DNA of 64,000 nucleotides from the NCBI RefSeq assembly GCF_000715075.1, contig NC_134097.1:124122997-124186996 (forward strand), in the 5' to 3' direction. Both the position numbers and the translations under genes were made by a program. Each line of letters starts with the position of its first letter. The stretch's first letter is position 1. The notes under the pieces are model-generated. The model worked only from the letters and a program-made list of their open reading frames with translations, made no database searches and had not been told where the DNA came from. Positions 1 to 9,895 of the stretch are shown here, one piece after another. The stretch is from Nicotiana tabacum (Eukaryota; Streptophyta; Magnoliopsida; Solanales; Solanaceae).

Positions 1-1
1 A

Positions 2-1057
2 TTTTCACTTAGGGGGAAGGCTTTGGATTGGCTCGATCGTCTTCCCAACCATTCCATTACAACTTGGGATGAGTTGGCGGATAAGTTCATTACTAAATTT
101 TTCTCACCGAAACATATGGCGGCATTGCGAGATGAAATATTGGCCTTTCAAGCAAGAGCCCACGGAACCTTTGCATGAGATTTGAGAGCGTTATAGAACA
201 ATGGTGAAAGAATGCCCCAACAATAATATGGCGAGGCTATGATCCAACAAACTTTCTACTGGGGCATTAACACCACAAACCAATGCATAGTGAACCAACT
301 TACCGGGGGCAACTTTATGACGCTGTCATATGATGAGGCATGTGATATACTTGACGTGATGGCTGACACTTCTTCTGCATGACAAAGTAGAGCCAATGTG
401 CCTCAAGGTGACCCCACTATCACTAATTTGCACAAGGAATTACATGATCACGGGCAAGCTATAGCTGAGCTGACAACTACTATGAACCAATTGGAAAAGA
501 CACAGTTGCAACAAGTCCAAAATTCTCGCCAAGTGAATGTCATGGAGGGAGTCAATATGCTTGTCAACAAAAGAAGGCAACAAAACCAAGGAAATTCTGA
601 GCAATTTGATGATGACTGTGATGGATTTCTAAATGATGGTTATGATGAACAAAGTGAAGAGGTTCAATATGTGCATAATTATCAAGGTCAACGGGGCAAC
701 TCTTCCAACCAACAACAATGGAGACATCAAGGCAATTGGGGCAATCAACAACAAAACAATGGCAATTGGGGCAATCAACAACAAAACAATGGTAATTGGA
801 GGAACAACAACCAAAACAACAACTGGGGCAATCAGAACAACAATCAGAGCAACCAAGGGAATTGGAATGGTAATAACAACAATTAGGGTGGCAATAACAA
901 TCAGGGTGGATGGAATAACAGAAACCAAGGAAACCGGGGGCAAGGCTTTCAAAGGCCCCCAATGTACTAACAACTGAACAATCCACCCCCATTTCCATCC
1001 CAAGGTCCTAGTTCTTCTAGCAATGATATAGATAGAATTGAAATGATGTTCGAATAG
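2..1057 (+). pseudogene. gag: gag, Athila-type, 5' truncated by window edge
   Basis: The reading frame opening at base 2 gives a capsid-like segment (GKALDWLDRLP, then ELADKFITKFFSP) that fits the plant retrotransposon gag family. It breaks near 165-240 through a frameshift pair and a TGA, and a TGA lies at about 380. From 398 the frame is open and becomes rich in Gln, Asn and Gly, with repeated GNWGNQQQNN units at roughly residues 110-160 of that stretch. Stops follow at 884 (TAG), 968 (TAA) and 1055 (TAG), all in the frame that continues into the protease. Gag would form the virus-like particle. No CCHC zinc knuckle is visible, so nucleic-acid binding may rest on the Asn/Gly-rich tail. Confidence 0.8.
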
Positions 1058-2566
1058 ATGATGAAGAAGAATGCGGACTCGGATGCGCAGTTGGCTTCCC
1101 ACAATACCTCTATCAGAAACTTGGAGGTGCAGTTAGGCCAAATCTCACAATCTTTAAATACTCGCCCTAAGGGTACTCTACCAAGTGATACGGTAGTGAA
1201 CCCGAAGAGTGGGAACAACCATGTTATGGCGGTGACAACAAGAAGTGGGAGAGGCGGTGATGTGAATGCCTCCAAACAAAAGCAAATCTTGGATGATGAT
1301 ATTGAGTTGCAAGAAGATGAAGTCCCTTTGGTAGTTGAAGATGTAGTTGATGAAAATGTGAACAAAGAAGTGAAGATTGATATTCAAGATGTCGAGGTGG
1401 AAACTCAAAATGATGTAAACCCGTCTAGGGAACACATAATAGACATGCCGGAGCCGGTTGTGCCAAAAGTCAAGGCTACTTTGCCAAGGCCACCTCCACC
1501 TTATCCTCAAAGGCTTGCGAAACAGAAAAATGAGAATCAGTTCAAAAAGTTCATTGACATGATGAAGAGCTTATCCATCAATGTGCCTTTGGTGGAGGCT
1601 CTTGAACAAATGCCGGGCTATGCAAAATTCATGAAAGACTTGGTCACAAAGAAGTATTCTATGGATTGTGAAACTATAAAGGTGACTCACCAAGTTAGTG
1701 CTATAGTGCATTCAATGGCTCCGAAGCTTGAAGATCCCGGTGCTTTCACTATTCCTTGCACTATTGGGAGTGCAGATTTTGCTAAAGTTCTATGTGATTT
1801 GGGGGCTAGTATCAATTTGATGCCCTATTCCGTTTTCAATACTTTGGGTATCGGGCAGCCGAGGCTGACTTCTATGAGATTACAAATGGCAGATAGAACG
1901 ATGAAGAGACCATTGGGTATTATTGATGATGTTCTTGTTCGGGTGGACAAATTTATCTTGTTAGCTAACTTTGTGATCTTGGATTGTGAAGTAGATTATG
2001 AAGTTCCTATCATTTTGGGAAGACCTTTCCTTGCTACGGGGAAGACCTTGGTTGATGTGGAAGTAGGAGAACTCACCTTCCGGGTGGGTGACAAGAAAAT
2101 GGTCTTTCATGTGTGCAAATCAATGAAGCAGCCCAACAGTACCGAGGTGTGCTCTTTTGTTAACCTCGTCACAGTAGTGATAATTGATGACACCAGTGCA
2201 ATGATCAATATGGAGGACCCATTGGAGGTCGTACTATTGAATCTTGATATCAATGAGGATGCAAGCCGGGTGGAGTGCGTGAATGCTTTACATGGAATGG
2301 GCTCTTATTCTTATGAGCCTAGGAAATTATCTTTGGACCTCGAGAATAGAAAGACTCCACCAACAAAACCTTCAATTGAGGAGCCTCCGGTGTTGGAGTT
2401 GAAACCACTACCTCCACACCTCAGGTATGAGTTCTTAGGCTCAAATTCTACTTTGCCAGTTATTCTTTCTTCTTGTATTACTAACTTACAGGTTGATGCC
2501 ACATTGGTGGTGCTTCAAAAGCGGAAAGAGGCAATTGGATGGACTTTAGCTGATATCGGGGGATAA
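1058..2566 (+). pseudogene. pol: gag C-terminal linker and aspartic protease, Athila-type
   Basis: A 502-residue open stretch. Residues 1-200 form an acidic linker with a Pro-rich patch (LPRPPPPYP at about 142-150). Residues 230-350 carry a retropepsin-like fold: the active-site motif DLGAS at 247-251 and the flap-end motif ILGRPFL at 319-325. The protease would cut the polyprotein within the particle. The frame is the same as gag upstream, separated only by a TAG, so gag and protease were once continuous. It ends in a TAA at 2564-2566; the polymerase continues in another frame, so a small indel near 2560 broke the pol frame. The DLGAS triad is intact, but the copy cannot make a full polyprotein. 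Confidence 0.85.
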
Positions 2567-2580
2567 GCCCCGTATTATGT

Positions 2581-3478
2581 ATGCACAAGATTATTCTAGA
2601 AGATGATGCAAAACCTTCCTTGGAGCATCAAAGGAGGTTGAACGAGGCAATGCAAGAAGTTGTGAAAAAGGAGGTGATCAGGTGGTTGGATGCCGGGGTT
2701 GTGTACCCCATCTCCGATAGCTCTTGGACTTCACCGGTGCAATGTGTACCGAAGAAGGGTGGCATGACCGTGGTTGTAAATTCAAAAGGGTGGCATGACC
2801 CGCAATGATCACTTTCCTTTGCCTTTTCTTGATCAGATGTTAGATCGACTTGCTCGGCGTGCCTTCAACTGTTTCTTGGATGAGTATTCTGGGTACAACC
2901 AAATCTTGATTGCTCCGGAATATCAGGAGAAGACCACATTCACTTGTTCATATGACACTTTTGCCTTCTCCAGGATGCCTTTTGGGTTGTGTAACCAGCT
3001 ACATTTTAGCGGTGTATGATGGCCATTTTCGCCGATATGGTGGAAGACATTTTGGAGGTGTTCATGGACGATTTTAGTGTTGTGGGGGATTCATGTGATG
3101 AGTGCTTGAAGAATCTTGATAGAGTTTTGGCCCGTTGTGAAGAAACCAATCTTGTCCTCAATTGGGAGAAATGCCACTTTATGGTGGAAGAAGGAATTGT
3201 TCTTGGGCATAAAATTTCGAAACATGGCATTGAGGTGGATAAAGCAAAGATCGAAGTGATTTCAAAGCTCCCCCCCTACATTTGTCAAGGGAGTTCGAAG
3301 TTTTCTTGGGCATGCGGGGTTCTACTAGAGATTTATCAAAGACTTTTCGAAGGTAGTGAATCCCTTGTGCAGGTTGTTGGAAAAAGATGCTAAGTTCGTG
3401 TTTGATGAAAAATGTATGCAAGCCTTTGAACTTCTCAAGCATAAGTTAACCACCACTCCTATCATTACCGTGCCTAAT
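2581..3478 (+). pseudogene. pol: reverse transcriptase domain, Athila-type, frameshifted
   Basis: Three frame fragments together span the RT fingers and palm. Fragment one (2581-2808) holds the EVIRWLDAGVVYPISDS region and VQCVPKKGG. Fragment two (from about 2795) holds FPLPFLDQMLDRLA and SGYNQILIAP and ends in FSRMPFGLCN. Fragment three (3016-3393) starts in AIFADMVEDILEVF and carries the catalytic motif FMDD at 3061-3072 in place of YVDD. The frameshift near 2800 and a small deletion with frameshift near 3000 fall between conserved blocks; a further shift lies near 3280-3390. The enzyme would copy the RNA genome into DNA. Inactive as it stands. Confidence 0.85.
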
Positions 3479-3481
3479 TAG

Positions 3482-4072
3482 AGCTTACCCTTTGAGCTCA
3501 TGTGTGATGCGAGCGATGTTACGATTAGGGCGATTTTGGGTCAAAGAGTGAACAAAATGTTTCATCCGGTGTACTATGCGAGCAAGACAATGAATGATGC
3601 TCAAATGAACTACACGGTGACCGAGAAAGAACTTTTGACTATTGCGTTCGCAATGGAAAAATTCCGGTCGTATCTTATGGGTGCTAAGGTTATTATTCAT
3701 ACCGACCATGTCGCACTCCGGTACTTGATGATGAAGAAGGATTCCAAAGCTAGACTGATGCGATGGGTCTTGTTACTTCAAGGGTTTGATTTGGAGTTTG
3801 TGGACCGGAAGAGTAGTGAGAACCAAGTGGCAGACCACTTGTCCCGCTTGGAGGAGGAGGGAAGGCCTCGTGACAGCCTAGAGATCAATGATTCATTTCC
3901 CGATGAACAACTCCTTTCGGTGTCGATGAATGATATGCCATGGTTTGCCGATATTGCTAATTTCCTTGTGACTGGTATAATCCCGTGTGAGCTCTCTTCT
4001 AACCAAAGGAAGAAACTCAAGGGGAATAGTTTGGATTTCTATTGGGATGAGCCGTACTTGTTCAAGATTTGA
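3482..4072 (+). pseudogene. pol: RNase H domain, Athila-type
   Basis: The open stretch after a TAG at 3479-3481 begins [13 protein letters not shown], the first catalytic Asp block of the RT-linked RNase H. It continues with the [19 protein letters not shown] block, which contains the conserved Glu, then the HTDH block, and ends with [10 protein letters not shown]. The domain would degrade the RNA strand of the RNA-DNA hybrid. The TAG at 3479 falls where related elements carry Trp, so it fits a TGG to TAG change. A TGA ends the stretch just before the integrase. Confidence 0.82.
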
Positions 4073-5165
4073 ATGGATGGTGTGATCCGAAGGTATGTCC
4101 CGGAGGAAGAGCAATTGAGTATCTTGGAGGCTTGTCATTCCTCTCCATATGGTGGTCATCATGGCGGGGCGAGGACAACTTCTAAAGTTCTTAGTTGTGG
4201 GTTTTATTGGCCAACTTTGTTCAAAGATGCATGTGATTTTGTGAAGAGATGCGACGAATGCCAAAGAGCGGGTGGAATTTCAAAGAAAGATGAGATGCCT
4301 CTCAATACCATCCTTGAGGTTGATATTTTTGATGTGTGGGGCATTGATTTCATGGGTCCATTTGTTAACTCTTGTGGTAACACTTACATTCTTGTGGCGG
4401 TGGACTATGTTTCAAAGTGGGTTGAAGCCGTGTCTTTGCCCAACAATGAGGCCCGAAGTATTGTTGCATTTCTCAAGAAAAGCATTTTTACAAGGTTTGG
4501 TACTCCGCAGGCAATCATAAGTGATGAGGGGTCTTATTTTTGCAATAGAGCTTTCGACACTTTGCTTTCAAAGTATGGTGTCAATCACAAAGTTTATAAT
4601 CCCTGTCATCCTCAATCAAGTAGTCAAGTTGAAGTCTCCAACAGGGAAATCAAAAGCATATTGTCAAAAACAGTCAATGCAAATAGGACCGATTGGTCAA
4701 AAAAGTTGGATGACGCTCTATGGGCTTATAAGACTGCTTACAAGACTCCGATTGGTGTGTCTCCGTATCAGTTGGTATTTGAGAGAGCTTGTCATTTACC
4801 GGTTAAGTTAGAGCACAAGGTCATGTGGGCTTTGAGGAAGCTAAATCTTGAGTGGGATGTTGCAGCCAATCTTCGTGTGGAGCAGCTTGATGAACTTGAT
4901 GAATTCCGATTCCATGCCTACTCCAGTTCGTCCTTGTACAAGGACAAAATGAAGTACCTTCATGATAAATATGCTCGTGGAAAGGAGTTTAAAGCAGGTG
5001 ATTTGGTTCTCTTGTTCAATTCTCGGTTACGTCTGTTCCCGGGTAAGTTTAATCAAAATGGAGTGGACCTTTTGAAGTGGTGTGTGTGACCCCGTTTGGT
5101 GCTCTTGATTTAAAGAACAAAAATGGTGAAGTTTTTAGAGTGAATGGGCATAGGGTCAAGCATTA
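4073..5165 (+). pseudogene. pol: integrase, Athila-type, C-terminus frameshifted
   Basis: A 338-residue stretch with a complete zinc-binding head (His22/His29 or His30, Cys60, Cys63) and a complete DD35E core: Asp92 in IDFMGPF, Asp151 in SDEG, Glu187 in QVEVSN, with 35 residues between the last two. The C-terminal part ([20 protein letters not shown]) is the usual basic DNA-binding tail; it then shifts frame near 5070, and the last 30 or so codons (PFGALDL, then VNGHRVKH) continue in another frame to about 5165. Integrase joins the DNA copy to the chromosome. This is the best preserved domain of the element. Confidence 0.87.
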
Positions 5166-5469
5166 ATTGGGAAAAATTGATGACAGCCACGTGGTGGCCC
5201 TTCTTTATTTCAAATAATGTGATGGTAACCTGCATCGTGCCGTGATATTAAATCAGGCGCTTCTTGGGAGGCAACCCATGTGTTCTTCTTCTTGTTCTTA
5301 TTTGATTTTCATTTGTAGTGTAGGATTGATTTTTGGGCTAACTGATTGTGAGATGTTACAGGATTGTGTTGATACAGTGCAGGACATAGTGGAAAAAGTG
5401 TCTAGGTCTCTGAACTTTGCAATGCGGCTGCACTGGTGACGGAGGAAATGTCCAACTCTCTAAAGTTTG
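5166..5469 (+). other. non-coding spacer after integrase
   Basis: It holds the short palindrome-like segment GCGCTTCTTGGGAGGCAACCC near 5258-5278, which is GC-rich and lies just after the pol end. No domain is recognisable. Confidence 0.5.
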
Positions 5470-6295
5470 CCACCGCGACCGCAGTGCATTTTGTGCGGTC
5501 CGCGGTGGACCACTGCGACCGCATGCCATTTTGTGCGGATCGTAGTGGGTTGTCTGTGTAATCTTGAAAAAGGCTGTGTGGTGCGGTCCGCACTGGGTAG
5601 GTAAGCTGGGCCCCAAGGCTTTTTCTATAAATAGTGCCTGAGGCCCAACATTCACACTTTTCGATCCTTTAATTCTCAAACTCACAAAAGTACTGTTCAT
5701 TCTCCATCTTTCTCGTAATCACTGCTTGGAATCATTAACTTTAAATTCTTCTCACATCTGGTAACATTCCCTTCCATTTAGTTGTCTTTATTTTATTATT
5801 TTCATTTACTTGTTGTCTTCTTAGTTTATCTCTTGTATTACCATACTTCTTTTGATTTGATTAAAATTAGGTTAGTTAATATCTTATTAGAGTACAGTTG
5901 GGCACTTGACAACACTGGGCAAACATGTTGGGACACTACTTAGGTGGAAAATTAGATTTAAAATCAAGATTTATGAAACCCTAAGTAATGTTGCTTCTTG
6001 GCACTCAGTGCGGACCGCGGTGCCCTTATGCGGTCCGCATTACCATTTTGTGAGGACCGCATTGCTAAAAGTCCTGAAAGCTGAACCTTGGGGACTGCGG
6101 CCGCACTATATTTTGTGCGGACCGCATTGGTCCCTGTACGGCCACACTATATTTTGTGCAGTCTGCATTGCCTGGATATAGAGAGTGGCTAATTTGAACC
6201 CCACATTTGTGCGGACCGCATGGCCTTTTTGTGCAGTCTGCATTTACCCCTGTGCGGCCGCACACCATTTTGTACGGTCCGCACTGTGTGACTTC
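5470..6295 (+). repeat. interspersed GCGG(T/A)CCGCA palindrome cluster
   Basis: The 10-base palindromes GCGGTCCGCA and GCGGACCGCA, and the related GCGGCCGCA, recur in two groups (about 5475-5600 and 6008-6290), usually preceded by CCATTTTGT. Examples are at 5583-5592, 6030-6038, 6117-6126 and 6211-6220. The same motif set occurs in this element's LTR at 24181-24535. The groups flank a TATA-like site at 5626. No coding role is seen. Confidence 0.85.
5626..5634 (+). promoter_or_regulatory. candidate TATA box upstream of the third ORF
   Basis: TATAAATAG lies about 35 bases after a GCGGTCCGCA palindrome and is followed by a pyrimidine-rich leader about 750 bases long before the third ORF. A core promoter here would let the downstream ORF be transcribed apart from gag-pol. 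Sequence match only. Confidence 0.4.
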
Positions 6296-6392
6296 TGAGA
6301 ACTGTCTGCAACTTTTCCTTCCTGTTCTACAACTTTGTTTCTTAACTGCTTCTATTGATATTAACAAGCTTATTGGATTGTGTTTGTAGACA
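5635..6392 (+). other. putative leader of the third ORF, non-coding
   Basis: Pyrimidine-rich to AT-rich sequence from 5640 to about 5990, then the second half of the GC palindrome cluster to 6295. No protein domain is visible in any frame. Confidence 0.5.
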
Positions 6393-8415
6393 ATGGTGAA
6401 ACAACGAGGTAAATGTTCTAAACAACCAGGCAGAGGAGAATCCTCCTGGGGAGGGAAACAGAAAATGGTGAGATTGACTGTTCAAGCCCGGCAAAACATA
6501 AAAAACATGAGGAAGATGATTGAAGCTGCTGATAGGGCCATTGACATGTCGGGGAGTGAGTACGAGCCCTCCGGGAGATATCTTTAGACTCAATCCCAGA
6601 ATACATCCCTAACTGGCCGGAGAGGCATAGACTACAAGACACTCCTCCCACTTCACCCGCTGCCCAAGTATTAGTAAATGTGTCTTCTAGGTCGTCTGAG
6701 GGCTCAGCTGAAGGTTGTGGGGATGAATACTCCACCTCTCCCACAACTTCATTATCCGGAGAGGGTGCAGTAAGAGACGATGAGGAAGTAGGAGGTGAAG
6801 AAGTAGTTGGAGAAGGGGGTGAACCTCAAGTTGGTAGGGTGGCTAGAACTAGGAAACTGGAGGCGTGGCAAGACCGGTTCATAAGCGAAGTAGCATATCA
6901 CAAATTTAGGGAATGATGGCCGGTTAGGAAATTAATCCTAGAGCGGAGTTTTGTTGATAGAGACCTACTGCCTCACAACCCCAATGTGAGGAGGCAGTTT
7001 AGGGAGAGAGTTGGCTGGGAGCATTTTCTAGATGAATGTGTAGATGCCAATTAACACTTGGTCAAGGAATTCTACACCAACGTTGCCCACATCAAAAAGG
7101 GCTCCAAAGTGATCAAGGTGCGAAACCTGAAGGTGCTATTTGACGGAAAAACCATAAATGACTACCTTGGCTTTAATGAGGAGGATGAGTCACTATATAT
7201 GACGAAGATGGAATTGGGTGAGGAGGTTCGTCCCTGGTTGGCACAGTACCTGGCAATCCCAAGTACCACCCCGATTAGTTGACTGCGGGCGTCAAGATTT
7301 TGAGACGTAGTTTGAATTTTGAGGCAAGGGGGTGGGAAACATTTGTATGTAGTAGGTTGGACCCCACGACTCATGAAAACTCCCTCCCTCTTTACCAGAC
7401 AGTTTTGGTGGGTTCGATTATGACGGGGTACCCAATCAATGTGGGAAATGTGATGTCGAGGATAATTACAATTGTGGGTGTTGAGAATGATAGAAACTTA
7501 CCTTTCCCTAGCTTTTTGACTGTGTACTTCCGGGACCTCAAAGTTGAAAAGAGGCCATTCGACATTAAGGTCAAAGCGAAGGCCCCATTTTCTTGGTACA
7601 ACATGTAGGGGGATAATAACCCCAAGAGCAAGAAATTCAAGGGAACAACTACTGCTTCAACTGGCTAGTCTGAAGAGCCAGTTGTAGTAGTGGCCCTTGC
7701 TCAGCCTGCCTCCACCTCCACTGATATCCCTCCTGGCCCATCCACCTCAGCAGACCCGGAGATCCCTTCTTCCCGTGCCTATCCAGTGACTGCCCACCGA
7801 TTGAGCCAGGCTCTCCTCAGTATCAACAACCAGATGTAGACTGCTTCATCCAAGTTGTCTATTCTCACTACCACAATAGAGGCTCAGTCGGCACCTCCAC
7901 CTCCACAGGTCCCCCAGTCCATAGAGGATGCTCTTAAGGAGATTTTGGCCAACCAGCAGAAAATCCTCGACACTCAGAAGGTGCTCACAGAGGCAGTTGA
8001 TTCACACAGCAAGGCTCTCAAGGAGCTTGCTAGGGAGCACAAGAAGTTGAGGAAGACACGGGCCTCCAAGGAGTCCGTGAAGGCGTTGAGGGTTGATGTT
8101 GACAGAATGAAGGCACATCATCTGCCTTTGGACTTATTACTACAGGACCCAGCACCATCAGCTCATCCCCAGCCCGAACAGTCCCAGAGGCCTCCCAAGA
8201 GGAAGAGGATGATTCCCAGAGCGGGCGATGCAGTCATCCAGTTGGAAGACCCTCCGGAGACCTCCTCTAGTCAGCCATAGGATGCACCTCAGGAGCCTGT
8301 CAAGGCCCAGGTCCCAGCAGCACAACAGCAGGCCATAGGAAACCTGTCTGAGGTTCCCGAGCACAGTGAGGACCCAGGGACCACTCAGGAGCCCATGCAG
8401 ACAGACATGCCATAG
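6393..8415 (+). pseudogene. Athila third ORF (env-position; plant transposon-protein domain)
   Basis: It starts MVKQRGKCSKQ at 6393. Acidic low-complexity sequence (6680-6916) is followed by a globular segment: VKEFYTNVAHIKKGSKVIKV at about 7058, then GWETFVCSRLDPTTHENSLP and the YPINVGNVMSRII block up to 7608. This resembles the putative plant transposon protein domain found after integrase in many Athila copies. The C-terminal part (7855-8280) is a helical, Lys/Glu/Gln-rich coiled-coil-like segment followed by a Pro/Gln tail. Frame changes fall near 6590 and 7270; stops occur at 6914, 7052, 7606, 7666, 7837, 8278 and 8413, many at CAG-type positions. No signal peptide or membrane segment was seen, so an envelope function is not supported by this sequence. 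Confidence 0.6.
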
Positions 8416-9895
8416 GGAGTCCCTATATCCTTTTTTCCTTTCTCTTTTTGGTGCTTTATTTAGTTTAATTGGCATTGGGGACAATGCTAGTTTTCATTTG
8501 AGGGGGTAGGCCCTATTTTTATGGATTCATTCGGATGATTGTATATATATTTGATACTTTTTATGCTTTCCTTATATTTTCATCTTTGGGTTGTATATAA
8601 TTTTAACATTTCATTACATTTATCGCACTTTTATTTTACTTTGGGTCTGTATATAAAGTTATGCTACATTGTACATATTCATCTTATCTATTGTATATTC
8701 GACAAATCCCCTCTTGTATATATTCATTTTACTTTCTGCAACTTTTCGTTCTTAGCTTCTTATTTATGATTCATAGCTTCTTGTTTTGAAAGTTTGCAAT
8801 AAGCCTTTGCTTTTCTTAATTCCATGGTTCTTTCCAACGGTGGAGTTTTGTGTGAACCGGATGGCTCTTCCCAATGATGGATGGCGTGACAACCTTCTTA
8901 AGGGTTTGAGTCCGTTTTTCTTTTTTCTTTTTAGTAGTTAGTAGTTAAGGGTGCCTCAATCAAAGCTTCACTTCGGCCTAACCCATTTGCCTTTGATCTT
9001 ATGGTCAAAAACAAATTGTTGTGTTTAGGATGGTGAAAGTCGTGACCTTGAGACTCTTGTGTTGACTGATAATCATCAAATGGTTTTTCAGGACTAGTGT
9101 GTGCTCAAATCTTATCTAAGGTCGTTGTGGGCCCCCGGCTCTATGTCTTTAGCGACCCCATAGCTTGTGTGGTGAGTAATAGCATTGCAAGTCCAAGTTC
9201 CGAGCCATTGGTCTAGAACTTGCCCTGAATGTTTGTTGAGGCGAAATCCTAAGTGAATTTTGACTTGAGACATGATTATAGGTTCTCCTTGGTCCAAATG
9301 ATAGCGTGAACACTTACATAACCTACCAATGATAAGATCCCTAGTCAACCCTTTTGAGCCTTAGACCTTTTCCCTTCAAGACCCATAATACAAGCCTTTA
9401 CCCATTCTAAAAGACACCCTCTCTTGGCACCCGATCTTTCCTTGAGCACATGGCAAAAGTATAAGTTTGGGAGGAGAGACGAGAATTACAACAAAGTGGT
9501 AAAAAGGTACAAAAATGAAGAAAAGGAAAGGCAATGAAAAAAAAAAGACAAAAAGAATGTTCAATATGAAAGAGAATAAAAAGGGATTCAAGAAAAGCAA
9601 AGAATGAAAAGTGTGGAAAGTTGAAAAAGGAGAAAAGGTTTGAAATGTATAAGAAAGAGTGACAGTGTGTCTCTCTAACCCCTTAGAAAGAAGTGAAATA
9701 ACTTAAGGAGTCAAGTGAAAGTGTGCCAAATGAAACAAAAGAAGTGCTTAAGGGAAGATGGAACCTTTTTAGACCAAACATCTCCTACCCTGAACCAAAA
9801 GCCTTCACAATGTCTCCATAAAAGCCCTATATGATCTTGAGTTTAATGAAGCTTACATTAGTGGTGACTCACATAAGGGGCAAACATATGATACT
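8416..9895 (+). other. Athila 3' untranslated region, left part
   Basis: No ORF is supported. It opens with a T-rich tract and the GGGGACAATG motif near 8476, then TTTGAGGGGG near 8497; both are frequent after Athila ORFs. An AT-rich stretch (8520-8770) is followed by mixed sequence and a purine-rich segment (about 9470-9770). The region continues at 23590 after the inserted element. Confidence 0.6.
9891..9895. repeat. target site duplication, left copy
   Basis: ATACT abuts the left LTR; GTACT (23590-23594) abuts the right LTR. Four of five bases match, and 5-bp duplications are usual for Ty3/gypsy. Confidence 0.65.

Larger units (their letters stand above)
1..9895 (+). mobile_element. Athila-type Ty3/gypsy retrotransposon, left segment
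   Basis: Order seen: gag, aspartic protease, reverse transcriptase, RNase H, integrase, a GC-palindrome spacer, a third ORF, and a long 3' untranslated region. An extra ORF downstream of integrase is typical of the Athila lineage. The 5' LTR and the start of gag lie left of the window. The element stops at 9895, where a minus-strand element is inserted, and resumes at 23590 with its polypurine tract and 3' LTR. Coding parts carry many stops and frameshifts, so this copy is inactive. Lineage call is from domain order and motif style, not from a search. Confidence 0.88.

Noticed and set aside
6393..8415. Retroviral envelope gene
   Set aside because: No signal peptide, membrane segment or other envelope feature could be seen; only its position suggests it.
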